Assembly (NCBI RefSeq): GCF_003967535.1
Contig: NZ_BIFR01000001.1
Coordinates: 3,657,001 to 3,721,000, forward strand
Direction of reading: 5' to 3'
From: Tengunoibacter tsumagoiensis
GTDB lineage: Bacteria > Chloroflexota > Ktedonobacteria > Ktedonobacterales > Ktedonobacteraceae
Length of the DNA: 64,000 bases
Shown here: positions 52,896-61,808 of the stretch, piece by piece
Position numbering within the stretch: position 1 is the first letter of the stretch
Layout: each line of letters opens with the position of its first letter
Translations under genes and position numbers: made by a program
The notes under the pieces: model-generated
The model's input: the letters and a program-made list of their open reading frames with translations, nothing else
The model's database searches: none
Told to the model about the DNA's origin: nothing

Positions 52896-55139
52896 TCAAT
52901 CCCTCAATCCTTTGCGGAGTTGATCAAAGCGTTTCACCAGATCTTTGTTTTGCAAGAGTTCCTCTTCGCTGAGCTCTTCACCAGTCGTAGGGATGGCCTC
53001 ACTGTAATCGGCCAATTGCTGTTTGACGCCCTGAGCTCCTGCAATCTGCGTGAATTTTTTCAACAGCTCGCTCGCTTCAGTATCCTGTTTCTGACGCACT
53101 GCGGCAATGGCTGCCTCTGCATACTGTTCGCTATACTGGCGCAGGAACGTCTTCTGCTGTTGAGGGGTACTCAAGGTGCTCAACACTTTCTCGACCTGTA
53201 AGATGGCTTTACTCTGCTCATCCCGAGCCCGCTCCAGATCACCGCGCAGCAGGTAGATTGCTCCACGCGCGAAGCGTGTATCAGCAACCCCTAATGGACG
53301 GCGCTGCTGATGATAGAATTTCAAAGCCTGCTCAAAGTCTGCCAGGGCGCTATCGTACTCTTCCTTTGTACGATTGGCAAGGCCACGCGTCAGTAACGCA
53401 TCGGCTTGATTGACCTGATCACTCACCTGGGTGAAACGCAACAGGGCCGCGTCACAATTCTCCAGTGCCTCATCCAATTTCTCTTCGCCAATATTCATCT
53501 GGGCCAGACTCAACAGTGCCAGTCCATCCCCACCTGTCTGTTCGAGTAACTGAAATTGACGACTGGCGGCCAGAAGAATCTCACGGGCCGCTGCAAAATT
53601 GCCGAGAGCCAGTTGGACCTGCCCCTGTCCCAGGAGTGCCTCCGCCGCAAGGATCGGCTCTTGTTGACCATCAGCAAGATTCTGAGCGGTGCTAAAATGC
53701 TGTAACGCTTGCTCGAACTCGCCCTGGGCAAGAAGAATCTGGGCCCGAGTTACGTTCAAAATGGGCTGGAGCCGTGGCTGCGACTGGTGAAGCTGTGTGG
53801 CAACATCAAGGTGGTGGCTGGCTTCCTGTAGATCTCCTGCCAGAACGGCCAGGCGAGCCAGACGGCTCTCCGCACTGACGACAAAATGGAGGCCAGCACT
53901 CTGCTCCAGTCCCTGACTCTCCAGACGTGGACGAACATCAGTATATGCATTTTTGGCGGGGGCTAGCTGGCCCTGTTGCCGATAGACATCCCCTAAGCCA
54001 AGGATGGCTCTCGCCTCTACCAGGACATTCCTCAGCGTGCTGGCCTGCTCCACACCGGCCTCTAACGAGCGGCGCGCCTTATCAAGCAGTCCCAGTTGAT
54101 ACTGGATAAGCCCCAGACCAACCTGCGTCTCTGCCTGACCAAGTCGGAATGAGATCGCCTGATAGGTACGGAGAGCTCGCTCCATGGTGGCGTTGGCATA
54201 GTTTAGCTGGCCACGACGAAGATTGACCTCTCCTAATAAGCGATTGGCATTTGCGGATCCCAGTGCATTTTTCTGCTGCGAATATAACTGGATTGCAGCC
54301 TGGGCTCCCTGAAGCGCCTGATCAACGGCATTCTGAGCCAGGCTAATCTCTGCCAATCCCAGATTGGCATCGGCCAGACCCAGTTCATATTCCAATACAC
54401 CTGAGGTGCTCAATGCATCGCCAAAGAGTGTACTGGCCTCGTCTAGCCGATCCTGATCGATATAGATATGCCCCAACCCAACCTCAGCATCCACGGCACC
54501 ATACTGATCTTTGGTCTCAGTATAGATCGCTAATGCCTCTTTATACGCCTGCTCCGCCTCAGCAAAATGACGTGTAAAGCGTTGAATGTCAGCCAGGCTT
54601 CGATTGGCATCGGCTTCATTGATGCGATCCTGAGCCTCTTTGAAAGATTGAACGGCCGCTTGATAATGCTCGGTCGCATAATCCAGTTTCCCGCGTTGCA
54701 GTTCGATATGCCCAAGGGCTAGCTCAACATTGCCCAATCCTTGCGCATTCTTCTGCTGACGATAGAGTTGCTCCGCCTGCTGATAGGCATCCTGAGCTCG
54801 ATCGAGATGAGCAAGCTGCCTCTCACCATGACCCATCGAAAGCGCGCTGGCAGCCTCTTGCAACGGACGATTGGCATCGTGATAGAAGCGCATCGCTCGT
54901 TGATAGCTATTCACCGAAGCCTCAACTTCCAGATTCTGACCCTGGATATCTGCAATCAAGGCACGAGCATCCCCCGCCCGCTTAAAATCTTTGATCAGGC
55001 GGAAACGAATCTCGGCATCACCAAATGCTTCACTTGCCTTGTCTAATTTACCATCATTATATGCATCGATGGCGGTTCTGAAACGCATTTCGGCTGCTTG
55101 CCGATCTTTTTCTTGTTTGTCTGGTTCCAATGTTGCCAT
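52896..55139 (-). CDS. TPR-repeat protein, about 16 repeats
   Basis: 747 residues from ATG 55139 (TTGAGGAAT upstream; the frame starts at a TTG six codons earlier). Nearly the whole protein is tetratricopeptide repeats with consensus A..L.LG.I...G....A...Y..A (e.g. GNVELALGHIELQRGKLDYATEHYQAAV, ADAEVGLGHIYIDQDRLDEASTLF). No signal peptide or membrane segment, so cytoplasmic. The C-terminal 70 residues (about 680-747) leave the TPR pattern and are helical and acidic. TPR arrays are protein-interaction scaffolds. It heads a three-gene minus-strand group with two unknown proteins; 138 bases separate it from the next. Confidence 0.85.
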   Translation of the reverse strand: MATLEPDKQEKDRQAAEMRFRTAIDAYNDGKLDKASEAFGDAEIRFRLIKDFKRAGDARALIADIQGQNLEVEASVNSYQRAMRFYHDANRPLQEAASALSMGHGERQLAHLDRAQDAYQQAEQLYRQQKNAQGLGNVELALGHIELQRGKLDYATEHYQAAVQSFKEAQDRINEADANRSLADIQRFTRHFAEAEQAYKEALAIYTETKDQYGAVDAEVGLGHIYIDQDRLDEASTLFGDALSTSGVLEYELGLADANLGLAEISLAQNAVDQALQGAQAAIQLYSQQKNALGSANANRLLGEVNLRRGQLNYANATMERALRTYQAISFRLGQAETQVGLGLIQYQLGLLDKARRSLEAGVEQASTLRNVLVEARAILGLGDVYRQQGQLAPAKNAYTDVRPRLESQGLEQSAGLHFVVSAESRLARLAVLAGDLQEASHHLDVATQLHQSQPRLQPILNVTRAQILLAQGEFEQALQHFSTAQNLADGQQEPILAAEALLGQGQVQLALGNFAAAREILLAASRQFQLLEQTGGDGLALLSLAQMNIGEEKLDEALENCDAALLRFTQVSDQVNQADALLTRGLANRTKEEYDSALADFEQALKFYHQQRRPLGVADTRFARGAIYLLRGDLERARDEQSKAILQVEKVLSTLSTPQQQKTFLRQYSEQYAEAAIAAVRQKQDTEASELLKKFTQIAGAQGVKQQLADYSEAIPTTGEELSEEELLQNKDLVKRFDQLRKGLRD

Positions 55140-55663
55140 AAAAAATGTATTCCTCAAACTCTTACGCTATAGAGCGGAGTTGAATGTGTTTAGATTTCTC
55201 ACATCATTGTAGTTCGTTCCCCTGAGAAAGTCAAAAACAATTCTCAATCCATGCTCTTTTTACTCTTCATAATCACAAAGCTTCTAGTACTTCAAAACAG
55301 TGGCTCATCTGAGTGGCTTCCTTTGCTAACATAGGCCTCTCCTCAGGTTGGGTAAGCTAGAGGGAGTGTTCACCAGAAGAACCTTTTGGCCCCCTGCCTT
55401 CATTGGACACGTTATGATAGAGTTACATATTATCATTCATGACTGCAAAAAATGTTCTATCCATTGATCTCTATGCCTTACTATAGGCACGATAGCCTGA
55501 GATCAATTAAAACATCAGAGCTTTGAGCTAACGTTAAACATCGTTTAATAATAAGCTGTTAGACTGATGGGATGACATGTTTGAAGAACATGAACACGTT
55601 CTGCTATACCCTTACATAGCCGGCCCGATCCTCGTATATATATAAAGGAGTCACTTATACACC
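55140..55663. other. Divergent intergenic region
   Basis: No gene. Near 55532-55547, CGTTAA and CGTTTA are repeated 10 bases apart, a possible operator. Promoters for the TPR gene (minus) and the phosphatase (plus) must lie here but were not identified with confidence. Confidence 0.4.
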
Positions 55664-56374
55664 ATGAATACTGTACACACAAATACCATCTATCTGGTTC
55701 GCCATGGCGAGAATCCGGCAAATCTCACTCATGAATTTTCTTATAAAGCTGTTGATTATTCTCTCACTCCCAAAGGCAGATTGCAGGCACAACAGACAGC
55801 TGCATACTTCAGTCAGCAACCAACCATCAATGCCATCTATGCATCGCCACTGAAACGTGCCAGAGAGACCGCTGAGGCAATTGGTGATGCACTCCAGCTT
55901 CCTGTAACAATCATCGAAGAATTCCGTGAGATCAATATCGGAGATTTAGAAGGCAAAGAGCCCAGCCACGAGAACTGGGAATATCATAACAAGATTGTAC
56001 AACAATGGTTTAATGGTCATAAAGAGATCGCTTTTGTTGGTGGCGAAAATTATTATACGCTCCTGGCTCGTTTGAAAGCTGGCCTGTTAGAAGCGACGCG
56101 CAATCGCAACGGCCAACGAATCATCATTGTTGGCCATGGCGGCATCTTTACGCGGACGATGCCCGACCTCTGCCCCACCATGGATATTGAAGAGCTCATC
56201 CGCGTCGATAATTATAATTGTGCTGTAACGGAGATCGAATTAACGACAAGTGGAGAAAAAGTAGAAGGCATCATGAAACGCTGGGCATCCTGCGCTCATC
56301 TCCATGGTGAGGCTGCGGCTGTCGTGACAGGCCTGGCCCCCTTTGGAAGTGTCGAAGAGAGCCAGTTGCAGTAA
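55664..56374 (+). CDS. Histidine phosphatase family protein (phosphoglycerate mutase-like)
   Basis: 236 residues. LVRHGENPAN has the catalytic His in the RHG motif; SPLKRARETAEAI, EFREINIGDLEGK and IIIVGHGGIFTRTM supply the second Arg, the acid and the second His. These enzymes remove phosphate from small molecules or proteins via a phosphohistidine; whether it is a mutase or phosphatase, and its substrate, are open. AAAGGAGTCAC precedes the ATG. Monocistronic; convergent with the methyltransferase. Confidence 0.9.
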   Translation: MNTVHTNTIYLVRHGENPANLTHEFSYKAVDYSLTPKGRLQAQQTAAYFSQQPTINAIYASPLKRARETAEAIGDALQLPVTIIEEFREINIGDLEGKEPSHENWEYHNKIVQQWFNGHKEIAFVGGENYYTLLARLKAGLLEATRNRNGQRIIIVGHGGIFTRTMPDLCPTMDIEELIRVDNYNCAVTEIELTTSGEKVEGIMKRWASCAHLHGEAAAVVTGLAPFGSVEESQLQ

Positions 56375-56395
56375 GCACATCACCCGTAAAATCTA

Positions 56396-57598
56396 TCAGC
56401 CAACGCGGCAGAAGATAGATTTCAGGTAGCTTGTTTCGGGCATCGCAATGTGAATGGGATGATCGACGCCATGAGTATAAGATTCCAGAAGTTGGACGGG
56501 ACGTTGGAGGCGTTGGGCGCTTTGAGAGATCACTCCTAATACATCGTCCATCCCAATCACACCAGAACAGGAACAGGTTAAAAGAATGCCCCCAGGGCGC
56601 AGAACCTGCATCCCAAGCGTGTTCAAGCGCCTGTAGGCCTTCAGCGCGTTGGTCCGTGTATTCTGTGTCTTCGCAAATGCAGGTGGGTCTAGAATCACAA
56701 TGTCAAATTGCTCTCCATTCTGAACAGCCTCTTCCAGATAGTCAAATACATCTGCTATCAGAAACTCATGAGCATCTGGCGATACATGATTGAGCTCAAA
56801 GTGCTTTTGTGCGGCCTCCATCGCCGGTGCAGAGACATCGACGCTGGTGACAGTTGTATCTGGACTGGTCAGGGCTCCATAAACAGAGAATCCTCCAGTA
56901 TAACTAAAGCAATTAAGGATACGCTTCCCCCTGGCATATTTGCGCAGGGATTCACGTTTATCGCGCTGATCAAGAAAGAAGCCAGTTTTCTGACCATTCC
57001 AACAATCGACCGTGAAGTACACTCCATTTTCACGGATAGTAACAGCATCAGGCACTGTTCCGGCTCCGATCATGGGCTCTTCAATATCCAGGCCCTCTCG
57101 TTTGCGCGATTGGCTATCATTACGGAAGAGCAAGCCTTGCGCCCCGGTCTCCTGCATTAAAGCTTCGATCAGGAGAGGACGGAGCCGCTCCATGCCCGCA
57201 GTATGAATCTGTGCAACCAGCACATCAGCATAGCGATCAACCACGAGGCCAGGGAGACCATCCCCTTCAGAATTGATGAGACGATAGGCATTGGTCAGCT
57301 CTGGATCAAAGACCTGTCTGAGTTGCACAGCTTGCGCGACACGCCGACGCAGAAAGTCTACAGTAATCTGCTCTTCTGGATTATAGGTAAGAATACGAAT
57401 GGCTATATCGGTCTGAGGATTGTAGTATCCACGTGCCACAAACTTCCCTGTTGCTGATTTGACATCCAGCACCCCACCAATCTCAACCCAGCGTGGAGGT
57501 TGCTGTAAAGCCCCGGAAAAGATCCAGAGATGTCCGCCTTGCAGACTCTCATCCCGATGTGGTTTTAAGCTCGCCGAAGGATAATGAACAGAAGACAC
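56396..57598 (-). CDS. Class I SAM-dependent rRNA methyltransferase (RlmI/PUA family)
   Basis: About 400 residues from GTG 57598, 12 bases after CAAGGAG; the TTG at 57628 is upstream of that site and is rejected. N-terminal PUA domain (about 1-75, SLKPHRDESLQGGHLWIFSGAL), then LINSEGDGLPGLVVDRYADVLVAQ and ENGVYFTVDCWNGQKTGFFLDQRDKRESL. The Rossmann part has RILNCFSYTGGFSVYGA, VTSVDVS and FDIVILDPPAFAKTQ. RlmI methylates a cytosine of 23S rRNA to m5C; the exact site here is inference. Ends close to the phosphatase on the opposite strand. Confidence 0.88.
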   Translation of the reverse strand: MSSVHYPSASLKPHRDESLQGGHLWIFSGALQQPPRWVEIGGVLDVKSATGKFVARGYYNPQTDIAIRILTYNPEEQITVDFLRRRVAQAVQLRQVFDPELTNAYRLINSEGDGLPGLVVDRYADVLVAQIHTAGMERLRPLLIEALMQETGAQGLLFRNDSQSRKREGLDIEEPMIGAGTVPDAVTIRENGVYFTVDCWNGQKTGFFLDQRDKRESLRKYARGKRILNCFSYTGGFSVYGALTSPDTTVTSVDVSAPAMEAAQKHFELNHVSPDAHEFLIADVFDYLEEAVQNGEQFDIVILDPPAFAKTQNTRTNALKAYRRLNTLGMQVLRPGGILLTCSCSGVIGMDDVLGVISQSAQRLQRPVQLLESYTHGVDHPIHIAMPETSYLKSIFCRVG

Positions 57599-57898
57599 GT
57601 TGCCACTTACTCCTTGATATCTATACAATAAAAATGAGGCTTTTTTTAACCTTGCGCTATTATCTCACATGGTAAAACTATGGGAGAAAAGCACATGCAA
57701 GCAAAGGCTGGCCCGAGGTGCTCTCCATAGAGACGTTTACCGCTCATATAACCCAAAATTCACACCATATGGCTCTGGCAGGAGAGGCAAAGGCACGAAC
57801 TGAAGGCACGCAACAAAAAGGAGGCATCTGATTGGCTCAATGAATGAACAAATCAGGTGTCTCCTTGTAGTGTTAGAACAAAGAATACGTCCTTTTAC
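57599..57898. other. Intergenic region
   Basis: No gene. It holds the GH15 terminator (57818-57866) and the presumed promoter of the methyltransferase. Confidence 0.5.
57818..57866 (-). terminator. Rho-independent terminator of the GH15 gene
   Basis: AAGGAGGCATCTGATT pairs with AATCAGGTGTCTCCTT (two G-U), and on the minus strand TTTTTG follows. Confidence 0.8.
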
Positions 57899-59878
57899 CT
57901 ACTGCTTCTGAAGGCGAATCGCCGCAATCAATGGATCGGTATGATGCTCAGAGAGACGCATCTCAGCTTTACGCAGATTGTTCGCGCTATTAATCAAAGC
58001 AATATGCGTAAAGGCCTGTGGGTAATTTCCCAGAGCCACATCCCCATCGATCTCTTCAGAGAAGAGCCCCAGGCGACCAGCGCATTTCAGGAGGCGTTCA
58101 AACAACGAACGAGCCTCATCAAGACGTCCCTGCATTGCCAGATTATCGACCAGCCAGAAAGTGCAGATTGTGAATGTGCCTTCTGCCCCCTCCAGACCAT
58201 CATCTGAGAGATAGCGATAGACAAAGCCACGCTCATCGGTAAGATGCTCAATAGTGCGATCGACGGTCGAACGCATACGAGGATCATCTGGAGCGATAAA
58301 GCCCACCAGCGGCAACAAGAGATTAGAGGCATCCAGAGCCGTATCACCATACGATTGGGTAAAAGCACCCACCGACGTATTGTATCCATTGGCCAGAATA
58401 TCAGCACGAATCTGATCACGTACCATCTTCCAGCGAGGCAGGTCAGCCTCAAGATTCTGCTGCTCGGCAGCACGAACTCCACGATCCAGAGCGACCCAGC
58501 ACATCACCTTTGAATACACAAAGTGACGCAGGCCACCGCGAACCTCCCAGATACCACTATCGGGCTCGTTCCAGTGTGCACAAACATGTTCAACCAGCGT
58601 GCGCATCATCGTCCACAACGGACCTTCCAGCGTCTCGCCATAGCGCTCAAAGCAGCCCTGGCGGCGATACAGGTGGATACAGTCGAGGACTTCACCAAAC
58701 ACATCCAGTTGTTTCTGATCGGCTGCCCCATTCCCAATACGGACAGGCCCAGAATTCTCATACCCGCTGAGATGCTTTAATTCGATCTCTGTTAGCTCTC
58801 GCTCGCCACGAATGCCATACATAATCTGGAGATCTTCCCCATTGGCAAAGGAGAGCCGACGCAACCAGTGCGTAAAGGCGCGAGCCTCTTCAGTAAAACC
58901 AAGCACGTTAAAGGCATAGAGTGTAAAGGTTGCATCGCGCAGCCAGGTAAAGCGATAATCCCAGTTGCGCATACCGCCGATTTCTTCGGGTAAAGAGGTC
59001 GTAGGCGCAGCCACAATCGCCCCCGTTGGAGCATAGGTCATCATTTTTAAAGTCAGCGCACTGCGCTCGACCATGTCAGCATAAGGACCTTGATAATTGC
59101 AGGAAGCAATCCATTTTCGCCAGCAATGTAATGTATGAGCTAATTCAGCATCAAAATTTCTTATTTGTAATTCCTCGTCCACCAGACGACGGGCAGACTG
59201 CGCTGTACGGCCCATACCCACAACAAACAGAAGACGTTCACCCTCACGGAGGGTCACCTGCGCCTGCACCGTACCATGCCAGTCATCTTGATCCTGAATG
59301 GAGTTTAGTGAGAAGGATGGCAACAGGTGCGCTCCAACGACGGAGAGGCCAACATGTTGCTGCCCGCCAGAGATCACAACGCCCGTGTGGCTCTCTGAAA
59401 ACGTAATCTCACTCGGTGAAGAGGCATAATTTGGGCTCACTTTGAGCTTCATAGTGATGGGCATCTCGCCATGTACGCATTCAACAATACGCACAAGACA
59501 GTGGCAGGAGCCATCATCACGGGTCCAGGTATTATTATTCATGCCTTTATAGGGCCAGGCGCTCAACGTCTCGATCGGCATAAAATCGGTGAGAACCATC
59601 TCGCCGGCAATACTGGCAAAACGGGTCTGCAAAACGTTGCTCCCGCGCAAGTAGCGCTGTGAACCAGGGATCGTCCCCTCAGTGGGAGCGATCTGGAAAA
59701 AGCCTCCGTGTTCGGCGTCTAACAAGCGACAGAAGATGGCCGGGCTATCAAAGTCGGGTAGACATCCCCAGTCTACCGACCCGTCTGGGGACACAAGGAC
59801 CACAGAATGACAGTCGCCAATGACGCCATACGAATTAATCGGCAGATAAGTGCGATTGAGTTCATTCATCCCAACCAT
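57899..59878 (-). CDS. GH15 family glucoamylase/trehalase-like enzyme
   Basis: About 659 residues from ATG 59878, 12 bases after AGAGAGAAG; upstream codons to 59905 are possible. The N-terminal domain (LPINSYGVIGDCHSVVLVSPDGSVDWGCLPDFDSPAIFCRLLD) and the (alpha/alpha)6 barrel with GGMRNWDYRFTWLRDATFTLYAF, DSGIWEVRGGLRHFVYSKVMCWVALDRGVR and DERGFVYRYLSDDGLEGAEGTFTICTFW match bacterial GH15 proteins that act on glucan or trehalose. The catalytic glutamates are expected in the WEVRGG and EGTFTICTF stretches. No signal peptide, so cytoplasmic. A PhoB/OmpR-like repeat array lies upstream. Confidence 0.9.
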   Translation of the reverse strand: MVGMNELNRTYLPINSYGVIGDCHSVVLVSPDGSVDWGCLPDFDSPAIFCRLLDAEHGGFFQIAPTEGTIPGSQRYLRGSNVLQTRFASIAGEMVLTDFMPIETLSAWPYKGMNNNTWTRDDGSCHCLVRIVECVHGEMPITMKLKVSPNYASSPSEITFSESHTGVVISGGQQHVGLSVVGAHLLPSFSLNSIQDQDDWHGTVQAQVTLREGERLLFVVGMGRTAQSARRLVDEELQIRNFDAELAHTLHCWRKWIASCNYQGPYADMVERSALTLKMMTYAPTGAIVAAPTTSLPEEIGGMRNWDYRFTWLRDATFTLYAFNVLGFTEEARAFTHWLRRLSFANGEDLQIMYGIRGERELTEIELKHLSGYENSGPVRIGNGAADQKQLDVFGEVLDCIHLYRRQGCFERYGETLEGPLWTMMRTLVEHVCAHWNEPDSGIWEVRGGLRHFVYSKVMCWVALDRGVRAAEQQNLEADLPRWKMVRDQIRADILANGYNTSVGAFTQSYGDTALDASNLLLPLVGFIAPDDPRMRSTVDRTIEHLTDERGFVYRYLSDDGLEGAEGTFTICTFWLVDNLAMQGRLDEARSLFERLLKCAGRLGLFSEEIDGDVALGNYPQAFTHIALINSANNLRKAEMRLSEHHTDPLIAAIRLQKQ

Positions 59879-59921
59879 TACGCAACACTTCTCTCTCTTA
59901 AACAATGTGCTTTACGACATT

Positions 59922-59959
59922 CCTTAGAAATCCTTAAGGCTTCCTTAGAAAATCCTTAA
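59922..59959. promoter_or_regulatory. Four direct half-sites with 10-11 bp period
   Basis: On the plus strand CCTTAG, CCTTAA, CCTTAG and CCTTAA lie at 59922, 59932, 59943 and 59954. Read on the minus strand this is TTAAGG/CTAAGG repeated every 10-11 bases, the layout used by PhoB/OmpR-type regulators. It is 45-80 bases upstream of the GH15 start. Confidence 0.6.
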
Positions 59960-60009
59960 TTTCTTGAACCCTTATAACAGATTAGAACGCAAGAGTACAG
60001 TTGATAGTA

Positions 60010-60047
60010 ACAGTAAAAAAAGCCTTTTTTGAGATTTTTTTTACTGT
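60010..60047. terminator. 12-bp stem hairpin with A/T arms
   Basis: ACAGTAAAAAAA (60010-60021) pairs perfectly with TTTTTTTACTGT (60036-60047). It lies between divergent genes, so it may be an insulator or regulatory site rather than a terminator. Confidence 0.4.
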
Positions 60048-60249
60048 GAGCGAAACGTGAGAACTTTACACGTTATTCCACTTCCACTATACAGCTATTC
60101 ACTTTCCGCTGGACATTTTTAGCCCGTATGTGCTACTTTGAAGATGAGAAAAGTGGGGGAAAGCTCAGCAAGTGCAAAAAGAGGAACTTTTTCCCTCTGT
60201 GAGACGTGTAGCAGAAAGAACGTTCAGATGGAAGAGAGTAGGCACAGCA

Positions 60250-60423
60250 ATGAGTAAATTTCAACAGATGATGCAACAGCCAGCGGGGCGTATTGGCCTG
60301 ACAATGGGATTGGTTATCGGCGTCATTGCCGCTATGATGGGAGAGGCGAGTAAAGCATTATTATTTGTAAGCTTCTGTCGCTTTCTCGCCAGAAGCGCTC
60401 ACCCCAAAGATAAGCAACCTTAA
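60250..60423 (+). CDS. Small membrane peptide, unknown (57 residues)
   Basis: MSKFQQMMQQPAGRIGLTMGLVIGVIAAMMGEASKALL... has one hydrophobic helix (about 16-30) and a second shorter hydrophobic stretch. A GTG at 60172 would give 83 residues with a better-looking GGGGGAAAG upstream, so the start is open. The end (SAHPKDKQP) is hydrophilic. A clear terminator follows (60480-60507), which supports expression. No family was recognised. Confidence 0.5.
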   Translation: MSKFQQMMQQPAGRIGLTMGLVIGVIAAMMGEASKALLFVSFCRFLARSAHPKDKQP

Positions 60424-60479
60424 TCCTATTTTTCTGTTTCTTCTTCTATCCTGGCAGAGATGGGAACTCCCAAAAAGTC

Positions 60480-60507
60480 CTGGCAGAGTATATTTGTACT
60501 CTGCCAG
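60480..60507 (+). terminator. Terminator of the small membrane peptide gene
   Basis: CTGGCAGAGTA (60480-60490) pairs perfectly with TACTCTGCCAG (60497-60507) around a 6-base loop, followed by TTGTCTGC. Confidence 0.65.
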
Positions 60508-60566
60508 TTGTCTGCTTCAATCCTCATAAACAAACGTGATACAATCACACCTCTTTTCCAATCTTG

Positions 60567-61550
60567 TTATGCCCACCATTTATGGAAGAGATGCTTGTTG
60601 GTCCCCCCCACAAACACATCTATACGATTATACCCCCATGAAACGGCTCCTGGACCGAACTTCAGCACACCTCCCAGACCTTCCCAATTTGACCAGCCAC
60701 CATCGTACCACTTGTGATACAGGCCACTGTCAGTTCCAGTTACAAAGACATCCAGGCGACCAGGGGCCCAGGAAGAGACTGTTGGATCAGAGGTAAGGAT
60801 ACCGCCCAGGCTCTCCCAATCATGCCAGATGCCATCGTACCACTTGTGCCAGAGCGCATAATCAGTGCCACGCACGAAGACATCGATACGACCATTGCTC
60901 CAGGAGACTGCTGCTGGCCCCGACGTGAGGACGCCGCCCAGGCTCTCCCAACCAGACCAGCCACCAGAATACCACTTATGCCACAGGGCATTATCTTTTC
61001 CTCGCACAAAGACATCTAAACGACCAGGGGCCCAGGAAGAGACGCTTGGAGCCGATTTTAGAATCCCCCCCAGGCTCTCCCAACCAGACCAACCACCATC
61101 ATACCACTTGTGCCAGAGCGCGTTATCCGTTCCTTCAACGAAGACATCAATACGACCATATGACCATGAGACAGCACCAGGAGCCGACTTCAGCACACCC
61201 CCCAGGTTCTCCCAGCCAGACCAGCCCCCATCATACCACTTGTGCCACAGGGCCTTTGCTGGTCCACTAATAAAAACATCCAAACGGCCAGGGGCCCAGG
61301 ACGAGACGCTCGGCTTGGAACCAAGCAATCCGCCAAGATCCTCCCAGCCAGACCAGACCGTTGGACTGGCCTGGATGCCTGGAGTAAGACTGGCACCATG
61401 CGCAATTTCACTGAATGCCAACGAGCCCAGTTCAGCAATACCGGCAGAGGCCAGGAAGAGCGCTCCCGCCTGTCGGAAAAAAGCTCGGCGACTCTCACGA
61501 TTCTCGACGATTTCTACGATCTCTCCATTTGATCTCTGTTCTTCTTGCAT
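60567..61550 (-). CDS. Tat-exported six-repeat PLL-type beta-propeller protein (lectin-like)
   Basis: About 327 residues from ATG 61550 (AAAGGGGAAC upstream); the frame extends to 61595. Twin-Arg signal: ESRRAFFRQAGALFLASAGIA at about 22-42, so probable Tat export. The mature part is six repeats of about 45 residues of the form WSGWESLGG.L.S.P..SW..GR.DVF..G.....HKW. Repeats alternate: 1, 3 and 5 read SSWAPGRLDVF, 2, 4 and 6 read VSWS.GRIDVF. This is the PLL/DUF346 pattern known from fucose-binding lectins of Photorhabdus. Sugar binding here is inference. Confidence 0.85.
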   Translation of the reverse strand: MQEEQRSNGEIVEIVENRESRRAFFRQAGALFLASAGIAELGSLAFSEIAHGASLTPGIQASPTVWSGWEDLGGLLGSKPSVSSWAPGRLDVFISGPAKALWHKWYDGGWSGWENLGGVLKSAPGAVSWSYGRIDVFVEGTDNALWHKWYDGGWSGWESLGGILKSAPSVSSWAPGRLDVFVRGKDNALWHKWYSGGWSGWESLGGVLTSGPAAVSWSNGRIDVFVRGTDYALWHKWYDGIWHDWESLGGILTSDPTVSSWAPGRLDVFVTGTDSGLYHKWYDGGWSNWEGLGGVLKFGPGAVSWGYNRIDVFVGGTNKHLFHKWWA

Positions 61551-61586
61551 CGATTTGTTCCCCTTTCCACTATTTTTACGTGCCAA

Positions 61587-61658
61587 TATGTGCACATAAA
61601 GTGTTTTCGGTTCTCTGCAAAAGTTTCTCAGGATTCTGTTGTGGAGATATGTATCTCC
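61587..61658 (-). promoter_or_regulatory. Two palindromes upstream of the PLL-type gene
   Basis: TATGTGCACATA (61587-61598) is a perfect 12-bp palindrome 37 bases upstream of the start. GGAGATA/TATCTCC with a 2-base centre (61643-61658) lies beside a minus-strand TATACT, where a promoter -10 could be. Confidence 0.45.
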
Positions 61659-61730
61659 TTTTATAGTATAAAAATCCAGACAAATAAAAAGCTGCCTCTA
61701 TCTAAAGTTACGATAAGAGAAAGATTATAA

Positions 61731-61778
61731 ACAAAGAGAGCTCTTCCAGCATTGTGATACTGGAAGAGCTCTCTTTGT
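61731..61778 (-). terminator. 19-bp stem hairpin after hemB
   Basis: ACAAAGAGAGCTCTTCCAG (61731-61749) pairs perfectly with 61760-61778. It lies 31 bases past the hemB stop. Confidence 0.75.
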
Positions 61779-61808
61779 CGCAAGAACTCTTTAAAGATGG
61801 AAAAGGAT

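Noticed and set aside
60865..61599. 244-residue open frame opposite the PLL-type gene
   Set aside because: Pro/Arg/Ser-rich and repeated because it mirrors the repeats on the other strand. A shadow.
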